Shown: positions 18,756 to 29,959, numbered from the stretch's first letter. The stretch is 64,000 nucleotides of DNA from Scleroderma bovista (GCA_037178675.1 JAYMGJ010000488.1:1-64000), one strand, 5' to 3'. A program made the numbers and translations. The notes: generated by a model not told the origin, from the sequence alone.

Positions 18756-21683
18756 GCAGGATTCCAGACTGCAGAACTGAGCGTCGCAAACCGTAAGGTT
18801 TTCGGGGATACGACTAAATAACGAGTTAAAGTCCGCTTGGGTCATACGAAGTTTCCGCGGAGCAGAGGGATTCTCGCGATAGAAACGCTCGACTACCAGA
18901 GGAGAATTCTTCAAATTTGACGAGGGTTCCCAAGTTCTCTCGTGCTCTTCGTATCCTTTCCAGTGCACTAGGTACTGGAGCTGTCTTTTATAAATACGTG
19001 AAGCTACTATATAGTCCACTTCGTATTCCTCATCGCGTTCTTCAGAGACATGAACCGGGCCGGGCCGAGACACTGGTTGTCCGGGAAGAGGACCTAAATA
19101 AGGCTTAACCCGCGACACATTCACAACTGGGTGAATCCGAAGAGTTTTCGGGAGCTTAAGCTCTACCGCATTCGGAGTGACGCGAGTGACCTCATAGGGG
19201 CCAATCCATTTCTCTGTAAGCTTCCTAGAAGCGCGATTTAGCATACGAAGGTTGTCCGTAGAGAGCCAAACTTGCTGGCCCACAACATAGTCCGGGGCGG
19301 GATTTCTGTGCTTATCCGCCTGAAGCTTCATATTACGTTTAGCCTTTTCAGAAGACTCAACGACTTTATTAAATATGGCAGCGAAGTCCTTGGCCGCTGG
19401 GGCTACTGTTTCCACAGGTTCTACACCCATCCTAGGGGAATAACTCCGGGTAATTCCAAACGGGGAATCAGTGGTTACTTCCGAGACCGTGTTGTTCCAA
19501 ACGAACTGGGCGATCTTGATCCATTTAGCCCATTCGTTCTGACGATCGCTTACGTAGGTCCTGAGATACTGATTAATTTCGCGGTTCAACCGCTCCGTCT
19601 GACCATCGGTTTGAGGGTGGAAGGCAGTGGACATCTTCCGCTTTATGCCTAAAAGCCTATACAACTCCCCCAGGAAGTTGCTTGCAAAGACCGATCCACG
19701 GTCCGATATTACGGTACTAGGGAGTCCATGTTGACACCACACATGGTCTCTAAATAGCTCAGCGGTTGACAATGCGGTTTCCTCTTTGGTGCAAGGCACA
19801 AACACGACTTCTTTGGAGAACCGATCGACAACCACTAAGATATAATTATAACCGAGGGACTCCGGCATCTCGGTAAAGTCCATAGTGACGTCAAGCCACG
19901 GGCCACTAGGAGTCGGAAGGGGAATAAGGCTTCCAGAAGTCTTTTGATTCGAAACTTTGGACTGCTGGCACTTTTGACAGTGCTTAACATAAGTCTGAAC
20001 CTGTTCCTTCATTCCTTTCCAGGAGTAGTGCTTCCTGAGCGCGTTATAGGTGGCCTTTACTCCTTTATGCCCAGCAACAGGAGTATCATGAAAGTTCGTA
20101 ATGAGCGACTGCCGCTCTTCATAAGACTGATCAGTGACATCGATCAGTTTAATAGATACCGGATTTAACAGGACCTGGTCCTTGTTGTCCTCGGAACTAG
20201 ATACGTAATGGTCCGATCGCCTGCTAAGCGGATCTGCAACGTGCATCTGGGTTCCTTTCTTATAAATTAACGAGTAGTTAAAGCGCGTCATCCACATTTG
20301 CCAGCGCGCTTGGCGCTTAGACAGATTCTGTGACTTTGTAAAGTACGTTAAGTTATGATGGTCCGTATAGATCTCGAAGGCATAAGGAGTGGCCTCGAGA
20401 TAATGGTGCCAGGCCTCAGTTGCTTTTATGATGGCCAGCATCTCTTTATCGTGAATAGGATAGTTCCGCTCGGGAGGCGTCATCGAATGTGACATGTACG
20501 CGACGGGTCTGAATTCGCCGTCTTCGCACTTCACGGATATCACTCCCCCGACGGCGAACTCAGACGCGTCTGTTTCCAGGCGGAATTCGCGGTCCTGGTC
20601 GGGGTACTGAAGTACCGGAGCACGAGTAAAAGCGGCTTTCAAAGCTTCAAACGCAGCGCGTTCCTTCTCTCCGAAGTTAAATACAGTGTCTTTACAGGTA
20701 AGGTCCGTCATGGGCCGAGCCATGATCGCATAGTCTTTAATAAACCGTCTATAGAAGTTGCCGAGGCCCAAGAATGCGCGAACCTGCTTCACATTCGTCG
20801 GCTCTGGCCATTTCAAAATAGCGTTAACCTTTTCAGGGTCCATTTTGATCCCATCACGTGAAACGATCATACCGAGGAAGTCGACTTCGGTGACTCGGAA
20901 GCGACACTTTTCGGGTTTAACGTAAAGATCATTATCACGTAACCGTTTCAGAACTTCCAGCACGATCCTATCATGCTTTTCCTGATCGTCCGTACTTGTA
21001 AATATCATCAAGTCATCTATGTACACCACGCAGACATCCGACATATCGTGGAAAATCTCATTCATCATTTTCTGGAATGTCGCAGGTGAATTACAGAGAC
21101 CGAAATACATAACCAACGGCTCAAAAGCCCCTTTATGCGTTACAAACGCAGCTTTCCATTCATCGCCTTCGCGAATCCTCACATTGTTGTAACCCCAACG
21201 AAGGTCCATCTTCGTGAAGAGTTTACAACCTTTTAGCTTGTCAACAAGCTGAGAGATAAGCGGCAACGGATAATTATTCTTGATTGTCCAGTCGTTCACA
21301 TATCGGTAATCCTGTACCATGCGCTTTTTACCGTCCTTTTTCGGGATAAAGAAGACCGGTGACGTTTGTTGACTAATAGAAGGCCGAATATATCCTTTTG
21401 CAAGCTGGTCATCTAGGAAGGATTCGACTTCTTTTTGTTCATCAACAGAGAGCGGAATGAGTCTTCCCTTCTTGGGCGGGAAGTCTTCTTTTAGATCAAT
21501 TCCATGATCCCAAGGTTTCCTTAGCAGCATGCGCTCCGATGACTTTTTACTAAATACGTCCAAGAATTCCCAGTACTCCTTAGGTACTTGCTTCTGGGCT
21601 TCTTCTAGGGTCGACTCATCGATAGTGACCTTCGATTCATGAGCCTTCAAAGCCTGAACCCAGGTTTCCTGAGATTCATTCTC
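18750..21683 (-). CDS. Gypsy-1 reverse transcriptase, RNase H, integrase, chromodomain
   Basis: Frame continues from the protease after a TGA at 21684-21686. RT shows MVQDYRYVNDWTIKNNYPLP, KMDLRWGYNNVRI, FGLCNSPATFQ and the catalytic YIDDLMIF. RNase H shows ETDASEFAVGG, HDKEMLAII and the YTDHHNL catalytic Asp region. Integrase has an HHCC finger (HDTPVAGH ... CQKCQQSK), then the D-D-E core in DVTMDFTEMP, VISDRGSVFAS and PQTDGQTERLNREINQY. The C-terminus carries a chromodomain with EVDYIVASRIY and LVHWKGYEEHERTWEP, which in chromoviruses directs insertion to modified chromatin. About 966 residues, normal for this part of the polyprotein. Confidence 0.93.
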   Translation of the reverse strand, partial: ENESQETWVQALKAHESKVTIDESTLEEAQKQVPKEYWEFLDVFSKKSSERMLLRKPWDHGIDLKEDFPPKKGRLIPLSVDEQKEVESFLDDQLAKGYIRPSISQQTSPVFFIPKKDGKKRMVQDYRYVNDWTIKNNYPLPLISQLVDKLKGCKLFTKMDLRWGYNNVRIREGDEWKAAFVTHKGAFEPLVMYFGLCNSPATFQKMMNEIFHDMSDVCVVYIDDLMIFTSTDDQEKHDRIVLEVLKRLRDNDLYVKPEKCRFRVTEVDFLGMIVSRDGIKMDPEKVNAILKWPEPTNVKQVRAFLGLGNFYRRFIKDYAIMARPMTDLTCKDTVFNFGEKERAAFEALKAAFTRAPVLQYPDQDREFRLETDASEFAVGGVISVKCEDGEFRPVAYMSHSMTPPERNYPIHDKEMLAIIKATEAWHHYLEATPYAFEIYTDHHNLTYFTKSQNLSKRQARWQMWMTRFNYSLIYKKGTQMHVADPLSRRSDHYVSSSEDNKDQVLLNPVSIKLIDVTDQSYEERQSLITNFHDTPVAGHKGVKATYNALRKHYSWKGMKEQVQTYVKHCQKCQQSKVSNQKTSGSLIPLPTPSGPWLDVTMDFTEMPESLGYNYILVVVDRFSKEVVFVPCTKEETALSTAELFRDHVWCQHGLPSTVISDRGSVFASNFLGELYRLLGIKRKMSTAFHPQTDGQTERLNREINQYLRTYVSDRQNEWAKWIKIAQFVWNNTVSEVTTDSPFGITRSYSPRMGVEPVETVAPAAKDFAAIFNKVVESSEKAKRNMKLQADKHRNPAPDYVVGQQVWLSTDNLRMLNRASRKLTEKWIGPYEVTRVTPNAVELKLPKTLRIHPVVNVSRVKPYLGPLPGQPVSRPGPVHVSEERDEEYEVDYIVASRIYKRQLQYLVHWKGYEEHERTWEPSSNLKNSPLVVERFYRENPSAPRKLRMTQADFNSLFSRIPENLTVCDAQFCSLESCT

Positions 21684-22540
21684 TCATAATAACTTAGCAA
21701 AGCGCGTCTCCAAAAGCGACTTGCACTCTGGAGGACACCGAGTTAAATTAACTTTGCCGGTAACCCAATCTATATCGGGATTATGCTTTTGAAGCCAAGT
21801 GTGGCCGAGGATGAGGGGCACTTTTCCAAGGCAAGTGACAGCACACCATAACTTCTCAGCATGTTTCCCAATACCGATGGTAAGCAATACATAATGCGTG
21901 ATGTCACCCTCCTGATTCCTGGTGCCATCTACGTTAAGCACCGGGACGGGTTTCACCAGCTTAGATAACTGCAACCGGCGATCAAGAGCCCAGCTCTTGT
22001 CGACAAAGCAACCAGTGGCGCCACTGTCTAGCAGAGCGTCCACTTCAATAGTATTAAGGGGCCCGCGGATGCAGACCGGTACCGTCACTTCACGTTCCAT
22101 TGTGAAGGACCGTCGTAAGTCCATAGAAACTTCCAAGTTACCGGCGGGACTTTCCGGTTCCTTAGATGCCAAAAGAGGAGAAAGAATATTTTTATTCGAT
22201 CGGGAATTAAGCACGCTCGATTTTACTTCCGGCGCCGAGCCCTTTGCAGGGACCCCCTTAGAAGGTAGTACAGATGTAGCGTCCGTATCACTGTCCACAG
22301 TATCAACAGTCAACACAGAGTAGCGAGAAGGAGAAACAGAAACAGGAGAAACTACGGAAGACACTTTTTTGTGGGTTTTACTAATTTTTGTACGTAGCAA
22401 AGCAATGCGATACTTAAATATTTCAGAAACAGCAGGAGAAGTAGCGCGAGATAGTCTGTAGTCCAAAATACGTACTGCTAAGTCCAAAGAAGATTCGAGA
22501 GCGAGGGTGCCCGACACGTCCTCACTCTCTAATCTTTTAA
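21684..22540 (-). CDS. Gypsy-1 aspartic protease region of pol
   Basis: This frame is -1 relative to gag. It has the retropepsin motif DALLDSGATGCFVD and the downstream LILGHTWLQKHNPDIDW block, after a Ser/Thr-rich stretch. No good start codon is needed if it is entered by -1 frameshifting at the T TTA AAA heptamer at the end of gag. It ends at a TGA (21684-21686) followed in the same frame by the RT region. Either TGA is read through or replaced an arginine codon by C-to-T change. Confidence 0.85.
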
Positions 22541-23816
22541 ATCACGGAAGAACGCCTGCATCTCTGCAAACGTCATCCCTCGCACTGCGTTTAGCCGGTC
22601 ATCCTCCAGCGGGGCCTGTGCTGCCCGTGCTTGTTGTTGCCCACGACGAGGGCGGCGCGGTTTCGTGCACTCACGTGCGATGTGGCCAAATAATTGGCAA
22701 TTGTAGCATTGGGGCCCTTTACCCCTTTGCTGTGTAGTGTCGGCGGCACCTATGTCCATGGGCATGCCGCTGCCCGAAGCCGATGATGCTGATGAATAAT
22801 TTTGGCCCTGGTAATACCGGGCCGAGCCTTGCCCCTGAGTGTTGATAAGGAAGAGCTCCTGAGCCCTCCCTATCTCGCGCACGGAGATCCCGAGCTGGAC
22901 GTACGTGTCCCGCTGCATGTTTTGGAGGTACACCTGCTCCAGGATCCTTCGTTGGACCGCTCTCTCCAGCAAGTCCCTGGCGTACTGGTTGACGCACCCA
23001 CTTTGAACCTTCAGCGCTTCGAACTGCGCCAAAAAGTCATCTATCCTCTGCTTCGGCCCCTGGCGGAGGCGGAGGAGTTGGGCACGTGCCCACTCGGCGT
23101 TGTTCCCAGGGAGAAAGAACCTTTCTATCTCCACCGAGAAGTCATCCCATGTGGGCCATGCCGCGGGGTGCAGGGGTTGGCCGGCTGGGACCGGCGGAAG
23201 GGCGGCAAGGGCGTGTGCTGCTGCCATGCAGCTGTCCAAACGGACTTGAGCCCACCGACCAGCCTTTGGGCCAGTGAGCCGAGAGAGAACTGCCGCTGTG
23301 ACCTGGGCATCCGTTGCCCCCTCCATCGAAATTTGGATCCAGACCTTGATCTTGGACCACCACTCGTGAAACTTCTGCGGGGAGCCATCATAACTCCCGG
23401 GATCCGCGACCACCTTCTTGCGCTGAAAAGACAACAAAGTGTTTGGGTGGCTGCTCCCTCAGATGAGGTGCATTCGACCCAGGAGCTTCTGGAGGTCAGG
23501 CAAGGCTCCCAAGGACTGGGGAGACTAGAGGAAATAGGGAGAGTAGAGGTGTTCAGTCACTCCAGGACTGAGCTCAAACATATACACAGGAAAGAGGGAG
23601 ATTGCTTAGTAAGCTAGTACAAGCCTACATAAGCTAAGGTAGAGAGTCCAGTGTCAGTACTACTATCAGCAACTCTACACACCTAGAGACAGGACAGTCT
23701 CTACAGCGCGACGGTGGTGCAGGCTGAGGCTGTGCAGCCGCAAGGGCCGCGATATGGGCCTGGAGGTCAATTTGACCCTGGACAAGCTGGGCGAGGAGGT
23801 TCTGAAGGTCTGCCAT
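22529..23816 (-). CDS. Gypsy-1 gag, probably with one intron
   Basis: The main exon (to about 23425) encodes a retrotransposon gag: YDGSPQKFHEWWSKIKVW, a capsid-like region with RFFLPGNNAEWARAQLLRLRQ and FLAQFEALKVQSG, and a CCHC zinc knuckle CYNCQLFGHIAREC near the end. The likely first exon starts at 23816 with MADLQNLLAQLVQGQ, a short helical segment seen at the start of many such gags. Joining needs an intron whose acceptor is TTTTCAG at about 23426 and whose donor lies near 23670-23690; several donors are possible. Ends with TAG at 22529-22531, six bases after a slippery heptamer. Confidence 0.82.
22535..22541 (-). promoter_or_regulatory. Predicted -1 frameshift slippery site, gag to pol
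   Basis: On the minus strand the heptamer T TTA AAA lies in the gag frame (GAT TTA AAA GAT TAG). It has the canonical X XXY YYZ form, and slipping one base back enters exactly the open protease frame. A downstream stem or pseudoknot cannot be judged by eye. Confidence 0.7.
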
Positions 23817-24627
23817 TCTTCAGAACTAGTAGGGGTGGAGGCGGGATTAGGGGGTAGGTCTTTGTTTAACCGGTCTAAGATGGGAGGACCGGAACGTGCG
23901 GCGGCGAGCGAGAGGGAGGTCTGGCAGGGGCGGTACAGGAAGGGAACGGTGGAGACCGAGGAGGACTTGGATTTCGAAGTCGCTGACAAGGCGACTGTAG
24001 GCGGCAACGGCGTGTGTGAACTGGTACTCCTCCTCGATTGCGTCTTCCCTAGCGAGAGCTTCTTCGCTGGAAACAGGGCGAGGACCGTAGACGATCGCCA
24101 AGCGCTCCTGTTGCGCTTCGACGAGGTGGCGGGGAAACTGGTAAGGTATGGTGACTAACGTAAGGGGTGACGTAGAGGTAATGCTATATGGGACTAGATC
24201 CCCACAGGTGTTCCACTAAACTAAGCGTAAGACTTTGTTCGCCTGTCGCTCTCGCCGGGTCAGGGCAGTGGCACAGCTATGCAAAGTACAGACGGCTAGT
24301 GGCTGCAGATCACAGGTCTACCTCTGCACGGACGCAGGAACTACGGGTATGTATGTCTCAATCGCCTTGAGGCTGTGAACCTCTCTTGAACGGGCGCCGA
24401 CCTTCAGACACCAGGCATGACCCTGGGCTGGTGTACAGTACGTAAAGGATTCGGTGCTAAAAACTCCCAATGCCGAAGCACTACGGGAACGGCACTAAAG
24501 GCTGGCCGTGAACGAAACGGAAGGTATGAAGGTGAAGCTCCTTAACCCTGGAGTCCGGGTATAGTTTCCTTATAAGGCTAGGAGAGCGCGTAGTAGAGCG
24601 AGTAAGATGTATAGATTCGAGCTCAGG
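23817..24627 (-). other. Gypsy-1 5' leader with a short open frame
   Basis: Between the 5' LTR and the likely gag start. An 84-residue minus-strand frame (24101-23847) of coding-like composition, containing EDAIEEEYQFTHAVAAY, may be an upstream gag exon or a separate short frame; it ends in a stop before MADLQN. The rest holds no recognised feature. Confidence 0.4.
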
Positions 24628-24997
24628 TGAGATGACCCTAGGCAGAACACCTAAGACCCAACCACACGCTAAGACTCTGAGGAGGATAGGACGCGAGTAC
24701 TAGGGCAATAACCCAAGATGAGCTCGAATGGGGAGCCTCTGGGTGCTGGATTGCACTGTATATATACTACTCTACACGAGGGCTACGCAAGGCTATACAT
24801 GAGGCTACGTACTGTGCAATGCTATGTGAGTGATGTCATAGTGGAGCTAAGGCTATGCGGAATGACATCAAGGGTGGCAGCGTGTACAGCATGAGGCACA
24901 GGTCTAGACTAGGTAGATAAGATACGGCTGTACACTACGATAAGATAAGACGGTATCTAATCACAGATTAGATAAGATAAAAAGTTGGTTCGTAACA
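24628..24997 (-). repeat. 5' LTR of Gypsy-1
   Basis: Same 370 bp as 18369-18738 with no difference found by eye; it lies upstream of gag in the minus orientation. The sequence following it (CCTGAGCTCGAATC on the minus strand) resembles a tRNA T-arm complement and may be the primer site, but I cannot name the tRNA. Confidence 0.92.
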
Positions 24998-25517
24998 AGT
25001 AGCTGGCAAAAGGTTCGTGCCAAGCCGAAGGTCACTGCTCGTGGACGCAAGGCCGAATCGCCTGCAAGATTTGATATGACGTTTGTGTGGGACGAAGGAC
25101 ATCAGGCAAGCGATCATTTTAGGCCCAATGGTATGTACCTGGCCTCGTCAACACCGCAAGCGTGCGCTGACGAGTATTGTAGCGATCCGTATTGCGCAAG
25201 TGCGCGCCATATTCAAACTTCCACATCATCTCGGCCTTTACCCCCATCCACTGGCCTATGTGGAATGGTTCACTTCGCTCTGTCGCCGCGATCCGATTTC
25301 TGGCCAGTTCATCGTCACTTGTTCGACGCGCAACCATCGGCGCAATGTATCAGTGATCAGCGTTCATCGCTTCGCGCGCGCTTGCCACCTTCAAGCCCAA
25401 TGTGGAAGGAATATTGGTTCGGATTGGTCATCTGGTAATGTGCTGGAGATGGCGAGCACGTTTCATGTTAACTCGTACATTGACCTAGATACTTTTGTCG
25501 CCCTGTCTTCGGATTAG

Positions 25518-26217
25518 CACTAACAATCTTTATCTGCACTTGTGTCCTGTCAAGCTGATAATGTAAGGTCAACATAGGCTACTGAGACTATGGAAGATGT
25601 ATGGTGTGTATGTGGGGCTACAATGACTACGGAGAGCTGGCTGGACTGCGCTGTCAGCAATAGTGGCAACCATGTGCTATGTGTCACATGGTGACAGCTG
25701 GATAGCACGACAGAGCATGTGCCTGATGCACTGTATTACGATCGAGCCTCTGGGAGACTTGGTACCTGGGTGGCTATGCTACATAGCAAAGTGTTTTTCC
25801 TGATGTAACGTGTGTATTGCATTCCTGTGCTCCGTGATTAGGTGGATTATTGAACCCAACTACTTCTCACTTACTGTACACAGCAAGGAAATGTAGTTGT
25901 CCTGAGGTTAAACCCATCCTTTTTAAACGTGATATCAAAGCCATATACCACATGAAATAATTAGTGAAATACTTACTGGGTTGATGGGAGCTGCAGAAGT
26001 ACGGCGATGGTAAATTTGTAGTGAAGGGCAGTGTTTGTTTGCTTTGAATTACAGTTGACAGAATATCTGACGGATAAGGGTAGTTTCATCCTAGGTTTGA
26101 TTCCTGTACGACCTCGCTTCATCTACTCCACTGTTATTTGTCAGCGGTGTTTACATTGAAATTTGTCTAAGTCCTCGAGCTACTCTTTATATATGCTGGG
26201 CTGAAATTGATATCAAT
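25518..26217. other. No recognised gene
   Basis: Downstream of the Plavaka stop. No terminal inverted repeat matching the left side of the Plavaka/DUF6532 region was found, and no coding frame stands out. Confidence 0.4.
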
Positions 26218-26291
26218 GGTCTTGTGGCCTAATGGTTAATGCTGCTGTTCTGCTTGTAAATTGTGTCTTCTGTTCGATTCCTGCTGTGTTC
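26218..26291 (+). repeat. tRNA-derived sequence (tRNA pseudogene or SINE head)
   Basis: GGTCTTGTGGCCTAATGGTTAATGC... contains an A-box-like TGGCCTAATGG and, 36-40 bp on, a B-box-like TGTTCGATTCC, in tRNA spacing. The overall shape resembles a tRNA-Arg, but the acceptor, anticodon and T stems no longer pair well and the anticodon position reads TTGTAA instead of a usable loop. A T-run follows at about 26290-26298, like a Pol III stop. Best seen as a decayed tRNA gene or the head of a SINE. Confidence 0.55.
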
Positions 26292-26828
26292 TTTTTTTCG
26301 ACTCTATTTTCTGGGCGGTGACATCCTCTGACACAATGTTTCTATATGGGGAAAGAAGTCATCGGACAGTTAGCTGCCAATTTGAACCCAGGTTGATTGT
26401 CAATTCAACCGGTGGTTCAACTGCACTGACTTGGACGGTTGTAGTACATTACTGCTCTTGTTCACTTTAATTAGAAACACTGGTAGTGAGAATTCATGCC
26501 CAATGTTTATATCATATTACATCCCATGTTATGCTCTCCCTTTTTAACCCACGTTTCAAGTTTGCAATACCCTACACATATCTATCTACGTTTAACCTGC
26601 GGCCATGCATTTTTCCTTGTTGTGTACTATACTAGTTGTGTTGTCAGCCCGTTGGAGTTTTTCCATCATTGGCCCAGTATATGTCCGAGAAATGATCGCT
26701 GCACATTCAACACCAGAGCCCTCCAGCGCTCAAGTACCCTGACACCATCACCGTTCCACATACCACTACTAGGCATCATCATTAACGCGCCCATCAACAC
26801 TACTATCACCACTATGTCCACTACCACC

Positions 26829-26845
26829 TAGGGACTAGCATGGGT
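26829..26845 (+). repeat. hAT terminal inverted repeat, left
   Basis: TAGGGACTAGCATGGGT, perfect inverted match to 38558-38574. Confidence 0.88.
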
Positions 26846-29671
26846 GTGACCGGGCAATACCCGGGTCATACCCACAGGTTCATAAGAGGGCAGGCCTTTG
26901 TCCATACCTGCCTGGGTTAAGGTGCACGGGTACGGGTTGACCTGTGGGTAGTTCCACAGGTGCCCGGGTCAACCCATGGGTTGTTATGGGTTCTGACTGA
27001 ACGGAGTACTTTTTTATCTAGCTAAGTACAAAATGGTGTAATACATTAGAAGTTACTGTAGTCATCCTCAATTTCAATAGGCTGAATCTGTTTCTTCCCT
27101 TTGGACCCCTTGTTCGTGATGATTGCTGCAGCAGAGCTCATGTCAGGCAGTAATGGTGTCTCGTACCAAGACCCCACAGCAACTTGCGCTTTGAAGCTCT
27201 GTGAACTCATTTGGTGTTGGAGATGGTTCACCTGGAGACAACTGCCCAAAAACGCACGTTCTGCGTCAACGGACAATGCTAAAAGTGTTGGTATAAGTCA
27301 TCAGAGTGAACAATAGTGCAAAATGGTCAAACCTGGTGCCGACAGAAAGTCCAGCGCCATTTGAGCAAGTCGAGGCCGAGTTGTATGGCAGTTTTCCCAG
27401 TATTTCAGGACCCCTCCTGCAGCTCTGACTTCCAGTTTCGCAATAGGTGGAGAGTCTAGATAAGCTTCTATTGAGTCAGGTACAGCACTGGGCTGTTCAA
27501 TGTTGGAGTCGTCATCAAGCGCTGCCCATTTGGAACACTTTTGCTGTGCGGAAGTTAGTCACAACCTGATTCAGATGCACTATTCGCACTTTTGGTTGCC
27601 CATCTTTGTCACGACTTGTTGTAGCTGTAGCTGGTTGCAAAATACTTGAATACAATTCTTCCCATCAGTTTCAAACGATCCGACGTGCCTCAACTCGATC
27701 CTCCGCACGCCAATCATGATTCTTATCAAACCATTCAACCTTTTTGTCAGGGCACATTGCTTTAGGTAACGAGTCATGATTAGCCTGTTGCGAGAAATAA
27801 GTAAGAGAAAAGACCTACCAATTGCAATTCAATAGACTTCGTTATCATCAGTAAGTGCATGATATTTTCTGATCATCAAAAGGGCTGCCTTGGTGGCAAC
27901 ACGAATGATATCAGGCTCCTGAGTGGCATCACAAACACGTGTCATGGAATGTTCAAGCCATTCGAGCATTGGAATGACTTCATATATCATGGGAACTTCG
28001 GCCTGCGAGAATTGAAGTGTGAGATCATCAAAGAGCTACATATATAATTATCAGGCTCCTGTCACATATCATGAAAATCTAGGCCGCACATACCTCAAGT
28101 AATGGGATAAGATGCTCTACAAGTTTCCATTGGGCCCACGTTAGTGCATATGCCTCGAGTCTAAGTTCTTCTTTTTGCGTGAGAATCTGGATGGCATCTT
28201 TGAAACGAAAGTGTGCCATCAAACATGCAAAATCTGAATTCCAGCATGTTGGAACACGTCGGTCAAGGTGTGTCTTTTCAGTTCCACCTGGTTGAAGAGA
28301 GTTCACAATACGTTCAAATTCAGTTTGCAACAATGGGCTATCGTGCAAGCGATGTGCAAGCCCTGCAGCCTGGTAAGTACTGGAGAAATCATGTTAGTCA
28401 ATATCATATGCTGTAGTAGACACCATAAAGCACCTTCGGAAATAATCCTAAAGCCATCTTTTCTTCATCAGGGGTTACACTGACATCTACATCTCTCATT
28501 GCCTCAATTGCCTGTGCACGCACTGATGTCACAACCTCCCTGTCATGGGCTTCCTTTGCTTCATCTGTTCCTGCATCTTGGTCGTCACCACTCCCCACTG
28601 GCACTGGTTGCTCTTCATTCAGCATTTCCTGCTCTAAAGAAGTTAGGTCATCATTCCCACACCCTGGCTCGACAACAATTTCTTCGACCTCAGGCTCTGG
28701 AGCAGATTGAGTTGCATTTCTGCGTTGTTTGGCATGTTTGAAGACTTTGACCGCCTTTTTGCGCTTTGGCTGACGAAAGAAAAACAAAATCAGTAACTAC
28801 CAATTATGTTAGTAACTTGCTTGTCATTCAAACTACAATATTCTACCTTTGCAATGAGATTGACAGTGTGAGGAAAGTAACGTGTACGAGATGCAATGCC
28901 ACAAAACCCTGGAATAAGTAGGGCCAACTCATTAGCAAGGACATCACAATTGGTGGCATTGTCCATGGCAATTTTGTTAGATGGCTCGTGCACAGGGAAC
29001 TAGCTAGCTCAGAGGCAAACTCAGTGATTCATCTTGGAACACTGAGGTGAAAGGAATCCTCGAATGGATGAAAATAGTCCGTGCTTACATAAGGATGCTC
29101 GTCGCACCAATAAGGAAACTATCAGCAAGTACCAAAGAATGGTAGTGATCGAGTAGGAATTTCAACAGGCAATAGTGTGGAGCTGTATGTCAAACTCAGT
29201 TAAAAATATTAGGCCCAAAAATAAATTACTGGTCACCTTTGTCTCAAGGCCAAACCGCCTCAGACAATCTGCTGTGACTTCAGCTAGGTATTTTCCAGTG
29301 TGTCGTTGGGAAAGTCTAACCCCCAAACTTTCAGTGGTGAAACCTACCCAAATCTGCCAAGTTACAACATACCGGATGAATTCTAAGGTTGCTCGCTGTA
29401 TCTGACCATGCGCAAACCAAACCACAACGATACCAAGATATGAACATGCAAATGGTGCTGTCCATCCATCAACCACCAAGTGAATTGATCCCTTGTGTTT
29501 CTAGTAGACAAGTAGTAGTAGTAGCAATCAAATTAAAAGTTGTTAAAGGTAACATACTGAAAAGTATTCCTTGACTAGTTTGGAGCCAATTTTGTAGATC
29601 TGATTGACATCGCGGGAAACAGTGCTTGGGTGTGGGATGGGAGTCCCAGGCCACAAAAGCCGAACCTCTTC

Positions 29672-29959
29672 TGTTGAAGTCGCACGTGCACCCAGCGTAA
29701 ACCATCGACGAAGTGTGCACAAGACTGCGACCCATATTAGTGTAGACTTAGTAATAGTCCTCTTTAGAGTAGATGTTACATGTCACGCGTCACGCGTCAC
29801 AGTCACGTGTCACACTATTTGTTGTATATAAACAGTGGTCTTCGCTTATATAACATAACAGCTCTTAACCAGCTACTGCTACCATCTCTGGTTGTGCACT
29901 CCACCCAACAGGTGAGTTGGAGTAGCAGTTCCTCTACGTATATAGGCATTGTTTCAACA
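29672..29959 (+). repeat. 5' LTR of Copia-2
   Basis: TGTTG...CAACA ends; TATATAAA box at about 29825 in U3. Paired with 37218-37505. Confidence 0.92.

Larger units (their letters stand above)
18369..24997 (-). mobile_element. Gypsy-1: chromodomain Ty3/Gypsy retrotransposon (chromovirus), near-intact
   Basis: Two 370-bp LTRs read as identical by eye, AGTAG is duplicated outside (18364-18368 and 24998-25002), and gag, protease, RT, RNase H, integrase and a chromodomain follow in that order on the minus strand, defining a Ty3/Gypsy chromovirus. A polypurine tract abuts the 3' LTR. The element inserted in the Plavaka gene without loss of flanking sequence. The only lesion found is a TGA between protease and RT. 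LTR identity and open frames mark it as the youngest insertion here and a candidate for recent activity. Confidence 0.93.
15721..25517 (+). pseudogene. Plavaka-family DNA transposase, split by Gypsy-1
   Basis: The N-terminus has a zinc-finger-like motif (CVYCLKSIATEAGIKRH then C), then an acidic linker, and the family block WAPFRDEDEWELARFLMKNL. Introns at about 16310-16363, 16679-16735 and 25131-25182 have clean borders. The core has [22 protein letters not shown], where family members show a catalytic Asp before K-T/M, a zinc-binding C-P-C-C motif (ESRCPCC), and [18 protein letters not shown], the characteristic D-x-LHQL-x-KG motif. The C-terminal part has IPKIHSLVHY and SADGYNTEYPERLHIDYAK. 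A one-base frameshift lies near 17650 (between HTDKTL and the frame of [14 protein letters not shown]). Gypsy-1 inserted at 18368, and the gene resumes after 24997 with KVRAKPKV... through ARACHLQAQCGRNI to NVLEMASTFHVNSYIDLDTF. Plavaka elements are cut-and-paste transposons of fungi; this copy is inactive. Confidence 0.87.

Noticed and set aside
22802..23617. Long plus-strand open frame opposite Gypsy-1 gag
   Set aside because: Antisense shadow of a gag with clear domain and zinc knuckle.
13129..25800. Whole DUF6532-Plavaka block as a single transposon inserted in Copia-1
   Set aside because: No inverted ends or duplication were found and the missing 3' part of Copia-1 does not reappear on the far side.
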